A program made the translations under genes and the position numbers. This document shows positions 24,441 through 31,262 of a stretch of DNA of 34,533 nt, in pieces. Below the pieces are notes generated by a model, which saw nothing but the letters and a program-made list of their open reading frames with translations, was not told where the DNA came from and ran no database searches. Source of the DNA: CAZUFB01 sp048173955 (GTDB lineage: Bacteria; Actinomycetota; Coriobacteriia; Coriobacteriales; UMGS124); NCBI GenBank assembly GCA_048173955.1, contig DBEYOB010000100.1, forward strand, positions 1 through 34,533, written 5' to 3'. The first letter of the stretch is position 1; every line of letters starts with the position of its first letter.

Positions 24441-24446
24441 ATTGTA
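24441..24446 (-). promoter_or_regulatory. Possible -10 box for the second flavoprotein gene
   Basis: Minus-strand TACAAT (context CGTACAATGG) lies about 120 bases upstream of the flavoprotein start. No convincing -35 is seen, fitting an activator-dependent promoter. Confidence 0.4.
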
Positions 24447-24634
24447 CGACCCGTCAGACGACTCGGACAGAAGGCGTTTCGTTGCGGTGGAGCAACCTGA
24501 GATTGCACCGACAACCCGCGATTGCACCGAGACGCTTTCGGCGGCACGCCTTCGGACGCGGGACGCCGAACGCAGGCCGAGCCCACCTCAAGCCGCCGTC
24601 CATCGCCGTCCCGGCGCCGCCGCGCGGCATCGTC

Positions 24635-24661
24635 ATAACGGCAACGGCACCGTTATATAAT
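24635..24661 (+). promoter_or_regulatory. LysR promoter with overlapping inverted repeat
   Basis: A consensus TATAAT lies at 24656-24661. ATAACGG (24635-24641) and CCGTTAT (24650-24656) form a perfect inverted repeat with an eight-base spacer that covers the spacer between -35 and -10; AACGG-CA-CCGTT is nested in it. This is a good site for autorepression by the LysR protein. Confidence 0.6.
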
Positions 24662-24778
24662 CTTTGGAAAGCACGCCCCGGATAAAGGAGCGCAGCACGT
24701 CCGGGGGAATGGCTTGTCTGGGGAGCAAAACGCAGTGAAAACCCGACGCAGGGTTCCGGCTCGGTGCAAGGGGGCGCG

Positions 24779-25708
24779 ATGGACATCCAGGATCTTCGCT
24801 ACGCCGTGACGACACTCGACATCGGGAGCTTCGCCCAGGCCGCCAAGCGGCTCTTCGTCAGCCGCCAGGCGCTCAGCCAGTCGGTCAAACGGCTCGAAGA
24901 CCAGCTTGGGATGCACCTGTTCACCGTGCAGGGCAACAACCGCCTCGTCCCGACGCCGGAAGGCAAGGAGGCCCTCGCGCAGGCGCGCTCCCTAGTCGAG
25001 TCCTTCGACGCGTTCCTCGAACGTTTCGGCGCCGCGCCCAGCGATGAGACCAATCCCGAGACCCTGACCGTCGCAATGGCAACAGGGGCGGCCATCTCGC
25101 TGCCCGACGACTTTCTCACCGCCTTCCGCACCTCGATGCCCGCTGTCGCCCAGGAAATCGAAGAGACGAACACCGACGGGGCGCTCGACCTGCTGGGGAA
25201 CGGCAGGGCAGACGTCGCCCTCGTCGGATCCCACCCCCGCTACCTCGAACCGTACGACCACCTGTGCCTCGTCCCCACCGGCCTTTGGCTTGCCGTCCCC
25301 ATCGACAACCCCCTGAGCCTACTCGACCGGATCGTGCCGGAGGACCTCGACGGGCAGACCATCGTGACGGCGGGGCCGCTCAACCACCTGCACCGCTACC
25401 TGGTCTCCCTGTGCGAACAGACCGGCATACACCCCGCCATCCCCGCCACGGCGTCCAACCCCGACATGCTCGTGTCACTTGCCCAAGAATACCGGGCGCT
25501 GTTCTTCACCTTCCCCTCGTCCATACGGCCAGCGGACGACAACCGCGTGGTGTCCGTCTTGCCGCTCGACACCCCCGAGTCGAAGCAGTTCGGCACCTAT
25601 CTGGTGAGGCGGCAGGGCGAGCGCCCTACAAGAGCGGCACGCCTGTTCTGGGGCTATGGCGAACAGTTCGCGCGCGGCGGAGATGGTGGCCAAAAAGCGG
25701 CCACATGA
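24779..25708 (+). CDS. LysR-family transcriptional regulator
   Basis: 309 residues. The winged helix reads MDIQDLRYAVTTLDIGSFAQAA followed by KRLFVSRQALSQSVKRLEDQ, a typical LysR reader; the rest fits the effector-binding domain, with LVPTGLWLAVPIDNPLS like the RD1/RD2 boundary. ATG 24779 follows AAGGGGG; a GTG at 24764 is possible. It is divergent from the Tat flavoprotein gene, so it likely activates that reductase in response to its substrate and represses itself through the repeat at 24635-24656. The C-terminus (ARGGDGGQKAAT) is a low-complexity tail. Confidence 0.92.
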   Translation: MDIQDLRYAVTTLDIGSFAQAAKRLFVSRQALSQSVKRLEDQLGMHLFTVQGNNRLVPTPEGKEALAQARSLVESFDAFLERFGAAPSDETNPETLTVAMATGAAISLPDDFLTAFRTSMPAVAQEIEETNTDGALDLLGNGRADVALVGSHPRYLEPYDHLCLVPTGLWLAVPIDNPLSLLDRIVPEDLDGQTIVTAGPLNHLHRYLVSLCEQTGIHPAIPATASNPDMLVSLAQEYRALFFTFPSSIRPADDNRVVSVLPLDTPESKQFGTYLVRRQGERPTRAARLFWGYGEQFARGGDGGQKAAT

Positions 25709-26179
25709 TTGAACGCCTGGCGAGACGACACCGAAAATGCCCCGATGCGTGCAAACGCCCTTCGAGTGAACGCCCGTACGCGGTCCCCTGCAGTTCCTCT
25801 GCACTTGAGTAGTAAAATTAATTTACTTGATATATGCTTTAAAATTACGTTTAGGTAAATTTAGTTACCTACGCTCGTCCGCATGCCTCGCAAGATGTAC
25901 CAATCGGCCCCATATAGCAGTTCACTCGAGCGGCATTTGCACACATCGGGCGTTATATAGTGTTTTGATATACGGGCACCCCGTTTTGCGCTCCGCAGGT
26001 CACCTGCACGACCCCGTTTCGCGCCTCCCGGACCACCCGCGCCGCCCCGTTCGCCTGCGCCATCCGAGTACGCATGCGCGGCAAACCCCGCATGCGCAAA
26101 TCTCCCGCATACGCAGACGGGCGCCCCACCGGGACGCCCGCCGTCGTGCTCGTATCTTGCGCTCGTACGCGTGACCGGC
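25709..26179. other. Intergenic region with AT-rich island and short repeats
   Basis: No convincing gene. Bases 25805-25875 are strongly AT-rich in an otherwise GC-rich window. From 25975 to 26065 three imperfect copies of a unit containing CCCCGTTTTGCG, CCCCGTTTCGCG and CCCCGTTCGCC recur about every 33 bases. GCAGGT-C-ACCTGC at 25995-26007 is a perfect inverted repeat. CGGGCG/CGCCCG near 26118-26140 could form a hairpin behind rubrerythrin without a T run. Confidence 0.5.
25852..25871. repeat. Inverted repeat in AT-rich island
   Basis: TAGGTAA (25852-25858) and TTACCTA (25865-25871) form a perfect 7+7 inverted repeat with a six-base spacer. The nearby AGTAAA...TTTACT (about 25811-25827) is a second one. 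Function unknown; operator or a trace of transferred DNA. Confidence 0.5.
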
Positions 26180-26719
26180 CTAGTAGTTCACAACCCTCTC
26201 CACGAAGTAGGCCTTGGGGTGGGCGCACACCGGGCAGATCTCGGGGGCCTCGGCGCCCACGTGCAGGTGGCCGCAGTTCTGGCACTTCCACACCACGACG
26301 TCGTCGCGCTTGAAGACGGTGCCGTTGTTCAGGCGCTCGAGCAGCTTGTTGTAGCGCTCCTCGTGAGCCTTCTCGACGGCAGCGACGCCGTCCATCTTGG
26401 CGGCAATCTCGTCGAAGCCCTCGGCGCGGGCGGTCTCGGCGAAGCTCTTGTACATGTCGGTCCACTCGTAGTTCTCGCCGGCTGCCGCGTCGGCCAGGTT
26501 CTCGGCGGTCGTGGGCACCGCGCCGCCGTGCAGGTACTTGAACCAGAGCTTGGCGTGCTCCTTCTCATTGCCCGAGGTCTCGGCAAAGATCTCGGAGATG
26601 CCCACGTAGCCTTCCTTCTTGGCCTGCGAGGCGTAGTAACCGTACTTGGTGGCAGCCTGGGACTCGCCGGCGAAGGCGGCCTCGAGGTTCTTCTTGGTCT
26701 GCGAATTCTCAAAATCCAT
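26180..26719 (-). CDS. rbr: Rubrerythrin
   Basis: 179 residues, cytoplasmic. The N-terminal four-helix ferritin-like domain has the diiron ligands in AFAGES (Glu19), ETSGNEKEH (Glu52, His55), Glu95 and VEKAHEE (Glu116, His119). The C-terminal rubredoxin domain has Cys146-x2-Cys149 and Cys162-x2-Cys165. It reduces hydrogen peroxide to water with electrons from a reductant, protecting anaerobes. ATG 26719 follows AGGAAGGG by eight bases; the frame open to 26827 is not supported. It stands alone, with a possible -10 at 26842-26847. Identity is sure. Confidence 0.97.
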   Translation of the reverse strand: MDFENSQTKKNLEAAFAGESQAATKYGYYASQAKKEGYVGISEIFAETSGNEKEHAKLWFKYLHGGAVPTTAENLADAAAGENYEWTDMYKSFAETARAEGFDEIAAKMDGVAAVEKAHEERYNKLLERLNNGTVFKRDDVVVWKCQNCGHLHVGAEAPEICPVCAHPKAYFVERVVNY

Positions 26720-26841
26720 CGGTCGCACCCTTCCTCTCGTTTGGTCGGCACATGGCCGAAGGCTGGACATGCAACCGTCCCCGGGCAGACACCGCCCCGG
26801 AAGCGACAGTCGGCAAGCCCCGTCCATCGGTTCCTGCTGTC

Positions 26842-26847
26842 ATTCTA
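26842..26847 (-). promoter_or_regulatory. Possible -10 box of rubrerythrin gene
   Basis: Minus-strand TAGAAT lies about 120 bases upstream of the start. A TTTGAT-like -35 is present but only 15 bases away. The rest of the 320-base gap up to the MutY-like gene holds GC-rich sequence with two direct copies of GCGGCACCC (near 26935 and 26979) and no gene. Confidence 0.35.
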
Positions 26848-27042
26848 TCCCGTTTTGCCCGAATCAAACCCCCTTCGGAGCAATCGACCGTGCAATCCCC
26901 GAAATCACCGGCAGGGACAGCCATGCGGCACCCTCCCCCTCCGCGCGGGCACCTTCCTCCCTGCCGTGCGGCACCCACCGCGGACGAGCGCCCACGGACG
27001 CCCCTCCAACCCCGCCCGGCCGCGCACTCCGGGATGCACCCG

Positions 27043-27951
27043 CTACGAGGAACCTATCGCCCACCCGTCCGGAGTTTCCGCGCAAAGGCCCTCGCGCTGC
27101 AGGGCGGCGAGCACCGCCTCCGTGACGTCGCGACCCGGTTCGGGTCGGCCGCTGGCAAGCTCCTCCTGCGCAAGCAGGGCGTCGACCCGCTCGGTCGTGA
27201 GCGCGACGCCGGCCTCGCGCGCGGCGAGCAAGATGCGCACCACCTCGGCGCGTTTCTGGCGGAACGACCCCTCGACGCGCGACTGCCGCGCATACGACTT
27301 CGAGCGGCGCGAGGGGTTGGGGACGGTCTTCTTGAGCCATGCCCCGTAGTCGAGCAGGGCGTAGTACCAGCCGCGCACGTCGCCGCCGGACTCGGGGCAG
27401 GCGGCGCGCACCAGGGGGACCAGCTCCTTGTCGGACACGCTCTGGGCGTCGGTGAACAGCTCGTGGATGAAGACCGTGCGGACGTTCGTCTCCAGATAGA
27501 CGTCGGCCTCGTCGAAGGCGAAGGCGCGGATGCCCGCCGCCGTCGAGGGGCCGATGCCGGGCAGGGCGACCAGCTCTTCGTGCCCGTGCGGAAACGCGCC
27601 GCCGTAGCGCTCGACAACCTCGACGGCGGCCCGGTGCAGGGCGAGGGCGCGCCGGTTGTATCCCATGCCCTGCCATGCCGCGAGCACGTCGGCATCGGCG
27701 GCCCGGGCGAGGGCGAAGACCGTGGGGAAGCGTCCGAGCCAGTCGTCCCAGCGCGTCTCGACGCGCGCGACCTGGGTTTGCTGGAGCATGACCTCGCTGA
27801 TCCAGACGAGGTAGGGGTCGCGCGTGCGTCGCCACGGCAGGTCGCGCCAGTGTGGAGCAGCAAGGTCGAGGATGCGCGCGCGGAAGGAGGCGGGGTCGAA
27901 CGCCGCCCGCGTCAGGCCCGGCTCCCCCACAGCCCCCGCTGCCTCCGTCAT
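27043..27951 (-). CDS. mutY: MutY-like adenine DNA glycosylase lacking the iron-sulfur cluster
   Basis: 302 residues from ATG 27951; a GTG at 27972 would add seven. The HhH-GPD fold has WISEVMLQQTQV with the MutY-type general acid Glu53 and the hairpin LPGIGPSTAAGI (130-141). Where MutY and endonuclease III have catalytic Asp, the sequence is YLETNVRTV (Glu154). The four-cysteine cluster region is replaced by PNPSRRSKSYARQSRVEGSF (211-230); only two cysteines exist in the whole protein. There is no room for the C-terminal NUDIX-like domain that reads 8-oxoguanine. It likely excises adenine or a related base; the activity needs testing. The start overlaps the HAD gene stop as ATGA, so the two are coupled. 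Confidence 0.8.
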   Translation of the reverse strand: MTEAAGAVGEPGLTRAAFDPASFRARILDLAAPHWRDLPWRRTRDPYLVWISEVMLQQTQVARVETRWDDWLGRFPTVFALARAADADVLAAWQGMGYNRRALALHRAAVEVVERYGGAFPHGHEELVALPGIGPSTAAGIRAFAFDEADVYLETNVRTVFIHELFTDAQSVSDKELVPLVRAACPESGGDVRGWYYALLDYGAWLKKTVPNPSRRSKSYARQSRVEGSFRQKRAEVVRILLAAREAGVALTTERVDALLAQEELASGRPEPGRDVTEAVLAALQREGLCAETPDGWAIGSS

Positions 27952-28619
27952 CTCCACGCAAGGACCTTCCACGAGCGACGCTCCGCCTCACGGCGCAGCG
28001 TCGGTCCGGGGTTCACGGCGTAGCAGGTCGTTGCCGCCTCGAGCATCGGGACGTCGGAATGGTGGTCGCCGTAGGCCGCGACGAGCTCCCATCCGTCCGG
28101 GCCGAAGCGCTCGTCCGCCCAGGTGCGGATGCGGCGGACCTTCTCGGGGCCGGCCGTGGTGGCGCCATCGACCTCGCCGGTGAAGCGCCCCGCGGCGTCG
28201 CGCCGCATCAGCGTGGCGAGCGCCGCGTCGCACTCGAGGTAGGAGCGCGCGGCCTGCGCGATCTGGTCGAACGTCGCCGAGATGATGATGACGTGGTCGC
28301 CCGCCTCCTCGCGGCGGCGCAACTCCGCAACGCCTTCCGCACGGTAGCGGGGGACCATCACGTCGCGATGGAAGTCCTCCATAATCTCCCGGACGCGCTC
28401 CGCGGTGAAGCAGGAGAGGTCCTTGAAGATGCGCTCGCGCACCTCGTTCTGGCGAAACGGCAGGTGCAGCTTGTAGCGTATGCCCCACCAGGTGGCGAGC
28501 AGGGCCGTCTTGGGCGACACGAGACGTCGGCGGGCGAGGTACTTCAGCACCAGCGTGCCCGACTGTCCTTTGAGCAGCGTGCCGTCGAGGTCGAACGCCG
28601 CTATGCTTGCACGGACCAT
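27948..28619 (-). CDS. HAD-family phosphatase (IB, SerB-like)
   Basis: 223 residues. Motif I AAFDLDGTLLKGQS (nucleophile Asp10, acid Asp12), motif II VIIISATFD, a lysine in GPEKVRRI and motif IV AAYGDHHSDVPML are all present. HAD-IB enzymes of this size dephosphorylate small molecules such as phosphoserine or lysophospholipid precursors; the hydrophobic patch LLATWWGIRYKLHLPF in the cap suggests a lipid-like substrate or membrane association. ATG 28619 is chosen: the extended frame to 28694 lacks a site. The gene overlaps the MutY-like gene by four bases. Confidence 0.88.
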   Translation of the reverse strand: MVRASIAAFDLDGTLLKGQSGTLVLKYLARRRLVSPKTALLATWWGIRYKLHLPFRQNEVRERIFKDLSCFTAERVREIMEDFHRDVMVPRYRAEGVAELRRREEAGDHVIIISATFDQIAQAARSYLECDAALATLMRRDAAGRFTGEVDGATTAGPEKVRRIRTWADERFGPDGWELVAAYGDHHSDVPMLEAATTCYAVNPGPTLRREAERRSWKVLAWR

Positions 28620-28662
28620 TCCGTCTGCCAACCTCTCGTCCGTTGAACCTGCGCGCCTGCAG

Positions 28663-28725
28663 GGGTGGCGTGACAGAAGCGCCACCCGTGTCAACCATCA
28701 TACGGCATCGAATCCCATTATTCGA
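28663..28725. repeat. Two inverted repeats between LysR and HAD genes
   Basis: GGGTGGCG (28663-28670) pairs with CGCCACCC (28680-28687), a hairpin with a nine-base loop that may terminate the LysR transcript. TCGAAT (28708-28713) and ATTCGA (28720-28725) form a second, AT-richer repeat that could be an operator for the HAD-mutY operon. Minus-strand TTGACA at 28689-28694 is a perfect -35 hexamer without a matching -10. Confidence 0.45.
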
Positions 28726-28792
28726 ACAACACGCCGCAGATGGCCGCAAAGATGGGGGGACTTGTGGAGAGACGGCGAGGTCGGCGGCGCGC

Positions 28793-29701
28793 CTACCCCG
28801 CGCATCCGGCGCCGCCGAACAGCCGGCAGGCGGTCTCGAGGAACGCCTCGCACGCCCGGGTGCGCAGCTGCGGCTTCCATGCGAGGTAGGACGGCATGTC
28901 GAGCCGGACGTCGAGCGGGCGCCACACCAGGCCGGAAGCCGGCGAGACGTCGGCGAGCCCCGCGAGCGCGACCGCGCAGCCCAGACCCGCCCGCACCATG
29001 CGCGCCGCATTGTAGAACAGCGTGTAGGTCGCCACGACGTCGAGGCGGCCGCCCTCCGAACGCGGGCGCTCTCCCCCGAGCAGGCCGCTCTCGGCATAGC
29101 TCTCGGGCACGATGAGGGGGACGCCGGCGAGGTCGGCGGGCGCGAGGGGCCGCGCCGCATCGGGGCCCCGCACCAGCCCGTTGCCGTCGCGCGCGACGAT
29201 GCCGACCGACTCGTTCGACGGCAGGCGGATCATGTCGAGGCCGTGACAGGCGCCCCGGCGCAGCAGCAGGCCGAAATCGAGCAGGCCGCGGTCGATGCGC
29301 TCCACGACGTCCTCGGCCACGCCGCTCACGACGCGATACGTCACCTGGGGATGCTCGGCATGCAGCGCGCGCATTGCACCTGCGAGCAGATCCATCGTGC
29401 GCGTCTCGGCGCAGCCGATGCGAACCTCGCCGGCGACCGCGCCGCGGCTGTGCGCGATCTCGGACTTGGCCGCGTTCGCGAGGTCGACGATTTCGGCCGC
29501 CCGGCGGCGCAGGAGCATACCGTCCTCGGTGAGCTTCGCACCATGGCGGCCGCGCTCGAACAGCGTGGTCCCCAGCTCCCGTTCGAGCTCGATGAGCTGG
29601 CGCGACAGGGTCGGCTGCGACACGTGCAGCGCCTCGGCGGCGGCGGAGACGCTCCCCTCGCGCGCCAAGGCGAGAAAGTACTCAAGCACCCTGAGCTCCA
29701 T
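28793..29701 (-). CDS. LysR-family transcriptional regulator
   Basis: 302 residues from ATG 29701. The winged helix reads MELRVLEYFLALAREGSVSAAA followed by EALHVSQPTLSRQLIELERE, the classical form. The effector domain contains GEVRIGCAETRTMDLL and LLLRRGACHGLDMIRLP, as in regulators of aromatic or small-carbonyl metabolism. GGAGGA lies four bases upstream; an in-frame ATG at 29713 is an alternative. It is divergent from the CMD-family gene at 29892, with a 190-base AT-rich gap, so that gene is the expected target. Confidence 0.92.
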   Translation of the reverse strand: MELRVLEYFLALAREGSVSAAAEALHVSQPTLSRQLIELERELGTTLFERGRHGAKLTEDGMLLRRRAAEIVDLANAAKSEIAHSRGAVAGEVRIGCAETRTMDLLAGAMRALHAEHPQVTYRVVSGVAEDVVERIDRGLLDFGLLLRRGACHGLDMIRLPSNESVGIVARDGNGLVRGPDAARPLAPADLAGVPLIVPESYAESGLLGGERPRSEGGRLDVVATYTLFYNAARMVRAGLGCAVALAGLADVSPASGLVWRPLDVRLDMPSYLAWKPQLRTRACEAFLETACRLFGGAGCAG

Positions 29702-29820
29702 GCCGTCCTCCATCCCGATGCCTTGCAAGCCAACGCCGCGGCGGAGGAGGAAGCGGACGGCCTCCGCCCGTGCGGGATATCGCATTCGCTATTTGAATAC
29801 AAGCAACTCATTATAGGCAT

Positions 29821-29849
29821 TTTACATACCGAAGCAGCGCGCGTACGCT
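29821..29849 (+). promoter_or_regulatory. Promoter of the CMD-family gene
   Basis: TTTACA (29821-29826), a 17-base spacer and TACGCT (29844-29849) make a fair promoter, 43 bases before the start. The AT-rich stretch 29785-29825 upstream is the place where the divergent LysR protein would bind. Confidence 0.5.
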
Positions 29850-29891
29850 TGTCTGATACATCAACCGCATGCGATTGAACCAGGAGGAATC

Positions 29892-30332
29892 ATGGCAGTG
29901 AAGCAGACCGCAGGCCGCGACCAGCTGGGTTCGTTCGCCCCCAAGTTCGCAGAACTCAACGACGACGTGCTGTTCGGCGAGGTGTGGAGCCGCGAGGGGG
30001 AGCTGTCGCTGCGCGACCGCAGCCTGGTGACGGTCGTGGCGCTCATGGCGCAGGGGCTCGTCGACAGTTCGTTCGGCTACCACCTGCAGACCGCGAAGGC
30101 CAACGGCATCACCAAGGCCGAGATCGCCGAGGTCCTCACCCATGCGGCCTTCTATGCCGGCTGGCCCAAGGCCTGGGCGGCGTTCCGCATGGCGAAGGAC
30201 GTCTGGTGCGACGAAGACGACAAGGGCGACCAGGCCGGCGTAGGGAAAAGCGACCGGACCGATGCGGGCGAGCGAAGGCGAGACGCCGGCATAGCGACAG
30301 ACGGCGCGGCGGGGCACGCCTCATCAGAGTAG
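29892..30332 (+). CDS. Carboxymuconolactone decarboxylase (CMD/AhpD)-like protein
   Basis: 146 residues. The CMD fold is shown by LSLRDRSLVTVVALMAQGL, then GYHLQTAKANGITKAEIAEVLTHAAFYAGWPKAW. In peroxidase-type AhpD members a CxxC sits before the central His; here that place reads DSSFGYH, so thiol peroxidase activity is unlikely and a decarboxylase-like or other enolate role fits better. The last 35 residues are charged and probably disordered. ATG 29892 follows AGGAGG. It is divergent from a LysR gene. Substrate unknown. Confidence 0.88.
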   Translation: MAVKQTAGRDQLGSFAPKFAELNDDVLFGEVWSREGELSLRDRSLVTVVALMAQGLVDSSFGYHLQTAKANGITKAEIAEVLTHAAFYAGWPKAWAAFRMAKDVWCDEDDKGDQAGVGKSDRTDAGERRRDAGIATDGAAGHASSE

Positions 30333-30362
30333 GGCAACCGACACCCCGGCAGACCACAGTGG

Positions 30363-30392
30363 CGGGAGGTTCGGGCGAAACCGGACCTCCCG
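30363..30392 (+). terminator. Hairpin after the CMD-family gene
   Basis: CGGGAGGT (30363-30370) pairs with ACCTCCCG (30385-30392). TCGG/CCGG extend it to 12 bp with the loop GCGAAA. It lies 30 bases after the stop. No T run follows. Confidence 0.55.
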
Positions 30393-30475
30393 TGCGCATC
30401 TAAGGGGTATTTTGCATATTGTATTCCTTGCAATGAATATCAAAAACTCGTCGCTCACCACGCAGGGAAGCCGCG

Positions 30476-30495
30476 TGACAGATAACGCCCTGTCA
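30476..30495. repeat. Short inverted repeat beside the MITE-like element
   Basis: TGACAG (30476-30481) and CTGTCA (30490-30495) are perfect 6+6 arms, ending four bases before the left end of the element at 30499. It may be a hairpin or an operator. Function unknown. Confidence 0.4.
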
Positions 30496-30498
30496 GCC

Positions 30499-30667
30499 TA
30501 CCTTTTTCGGCGCTGTGTACGATTCCCCGTTCGCAAGCGATGGGTCTTGCAGCAAGTTCGTCGGCAGTCAGGCGATGAGAACGCGGCCGAACAGGCCTTT
30601 TGTCTTATACGCTGCCGGCAGCCATCGCTGTGCTGGTGCAAATTCGTACACAGCGAAGAAAAAAGTA
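30499..30667. mobile_element. MITE-like element with 24-base terminal inverted repeats and TA ends
   Basis: The left end (30499-30522) and the right end (30644-30667) are inverted copies over 24 bases with 21 matches; the inner 12 bases (CGCTGTGTACGA against TCGTACACAGCG) match perfectly. Each end finishes in TA, which would be the target duplication of an IS630/Tc1-mariner-type transposition, leaving a 165-bp element. The interior has no ORF with a credible start. It lies in a 490-base gap between the CMD and PPOX genes and no transposase is in the window. A long-range RNA hairpin or a regulatory element is the other reading. Confidence 0.55.
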
Positions 30668-30823
30668 ATCCGTCGGCCTCGTTTGCGTCACGCGGGCACG
30701 CCCAAAGTGGCGTACCATGCCAAGTGCACGTCGCATGCCGCACGTCGTATGCCGCGCCAACGGCGCGAGACGGCAGCACGCAGCAGCAGCGCACGACTTC
30801 GCCACTTCGAGGAAGGATTCGCC

Positions 30824-31234
30824 ATGGCAACCATGCCCGCAGAAGTACAGGAGCTCTTCGCCAAGGTCCCGTCCGTCGTGTTCGCGACCGCTTCGGCCGA
30901 CGGCCAGCCCAACGCCTCCATCGTGGGGATGAAGCGCGTCGTCGACGACGAGACCGTCTACCTCTCCGACCAGTTCTTCAGCAAGACGCTCGCCAACATC
31001 CGGGCCAACGCGAAGGTCAGCGTCGTGTTCTGGGAGGGCCACGACGCCTACCAGATCCACGGCACGGCCCGCTACGTCAATGAGGGGCCGGAATTCGAAG
31101 AGCAGCGCACCTGGGCGAACGACCGCTTCGCGCAGATCGGCATGCCCATCAAGGCCAAGGGCGGCGTCTTCGTGCACGTCGACGCCGTGTACACCTCGGC
31201 GGCGGGGGCGGACGCCGGCAAGCAGATCGCGTAG
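30824..31234 (+). CDS. Pyridoxamine 5'-phosphate oxidase-like (PPOX) flavin-binding protein
   Basis: 136 residues forming one split-barrel domain: VVFATASADGQPNASIVGMKR, VYLSDQFFSKTLANIRANAKVSVVFW and YQIHGTARYV are the family strands that bind FMN or F420. Small stand-alone members reduce or bind diverse substrates; the reaction is unknown. ATG 30824 follows GAGGAAGG; the frame open upstream to 30515 crosses the MITE-like element and is chance. The FtsH-like ATPase gene starts 28 bases downstream, so the genes may form an operon. Confidence 0.87.
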   Translation: MATMPAEVQELFAKVPSVVFATASADGQPNASIVGMKRVVDDETVYLSDQFFSKTLANIRANAKVSVVFWEGHDAYQIHGTARYVNEGPEFEEQRTWANDRFAQIGMPIKAKGGVFVHVDAVYTSAAGADAGKQIA

Positions 31235-31262
31235 GCAAAAGAGACTGCAAGGCAGGGTATCC

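Noticed and set aside
25975..26065. CRISPR array
   Set aside because: Only three imperfect units, no constant repeat, no cas genes.
25953..26465. Open frame extending past the rubrerythrin stop in another frame
   Set aside because: It overlaps rubrerythrin out of frame and reads the degenerate repeats as protein.
29892..30332. AhpD-type peroxidase
   Set aside because: The CxxC active site is absent; only the general CMD fold is supported.
30412..31083. Plus-strand frame across the inverted-repeat element
   Set aside because: It crosses both terminal repeats and then reads the PPOX gene in the wrong frame.
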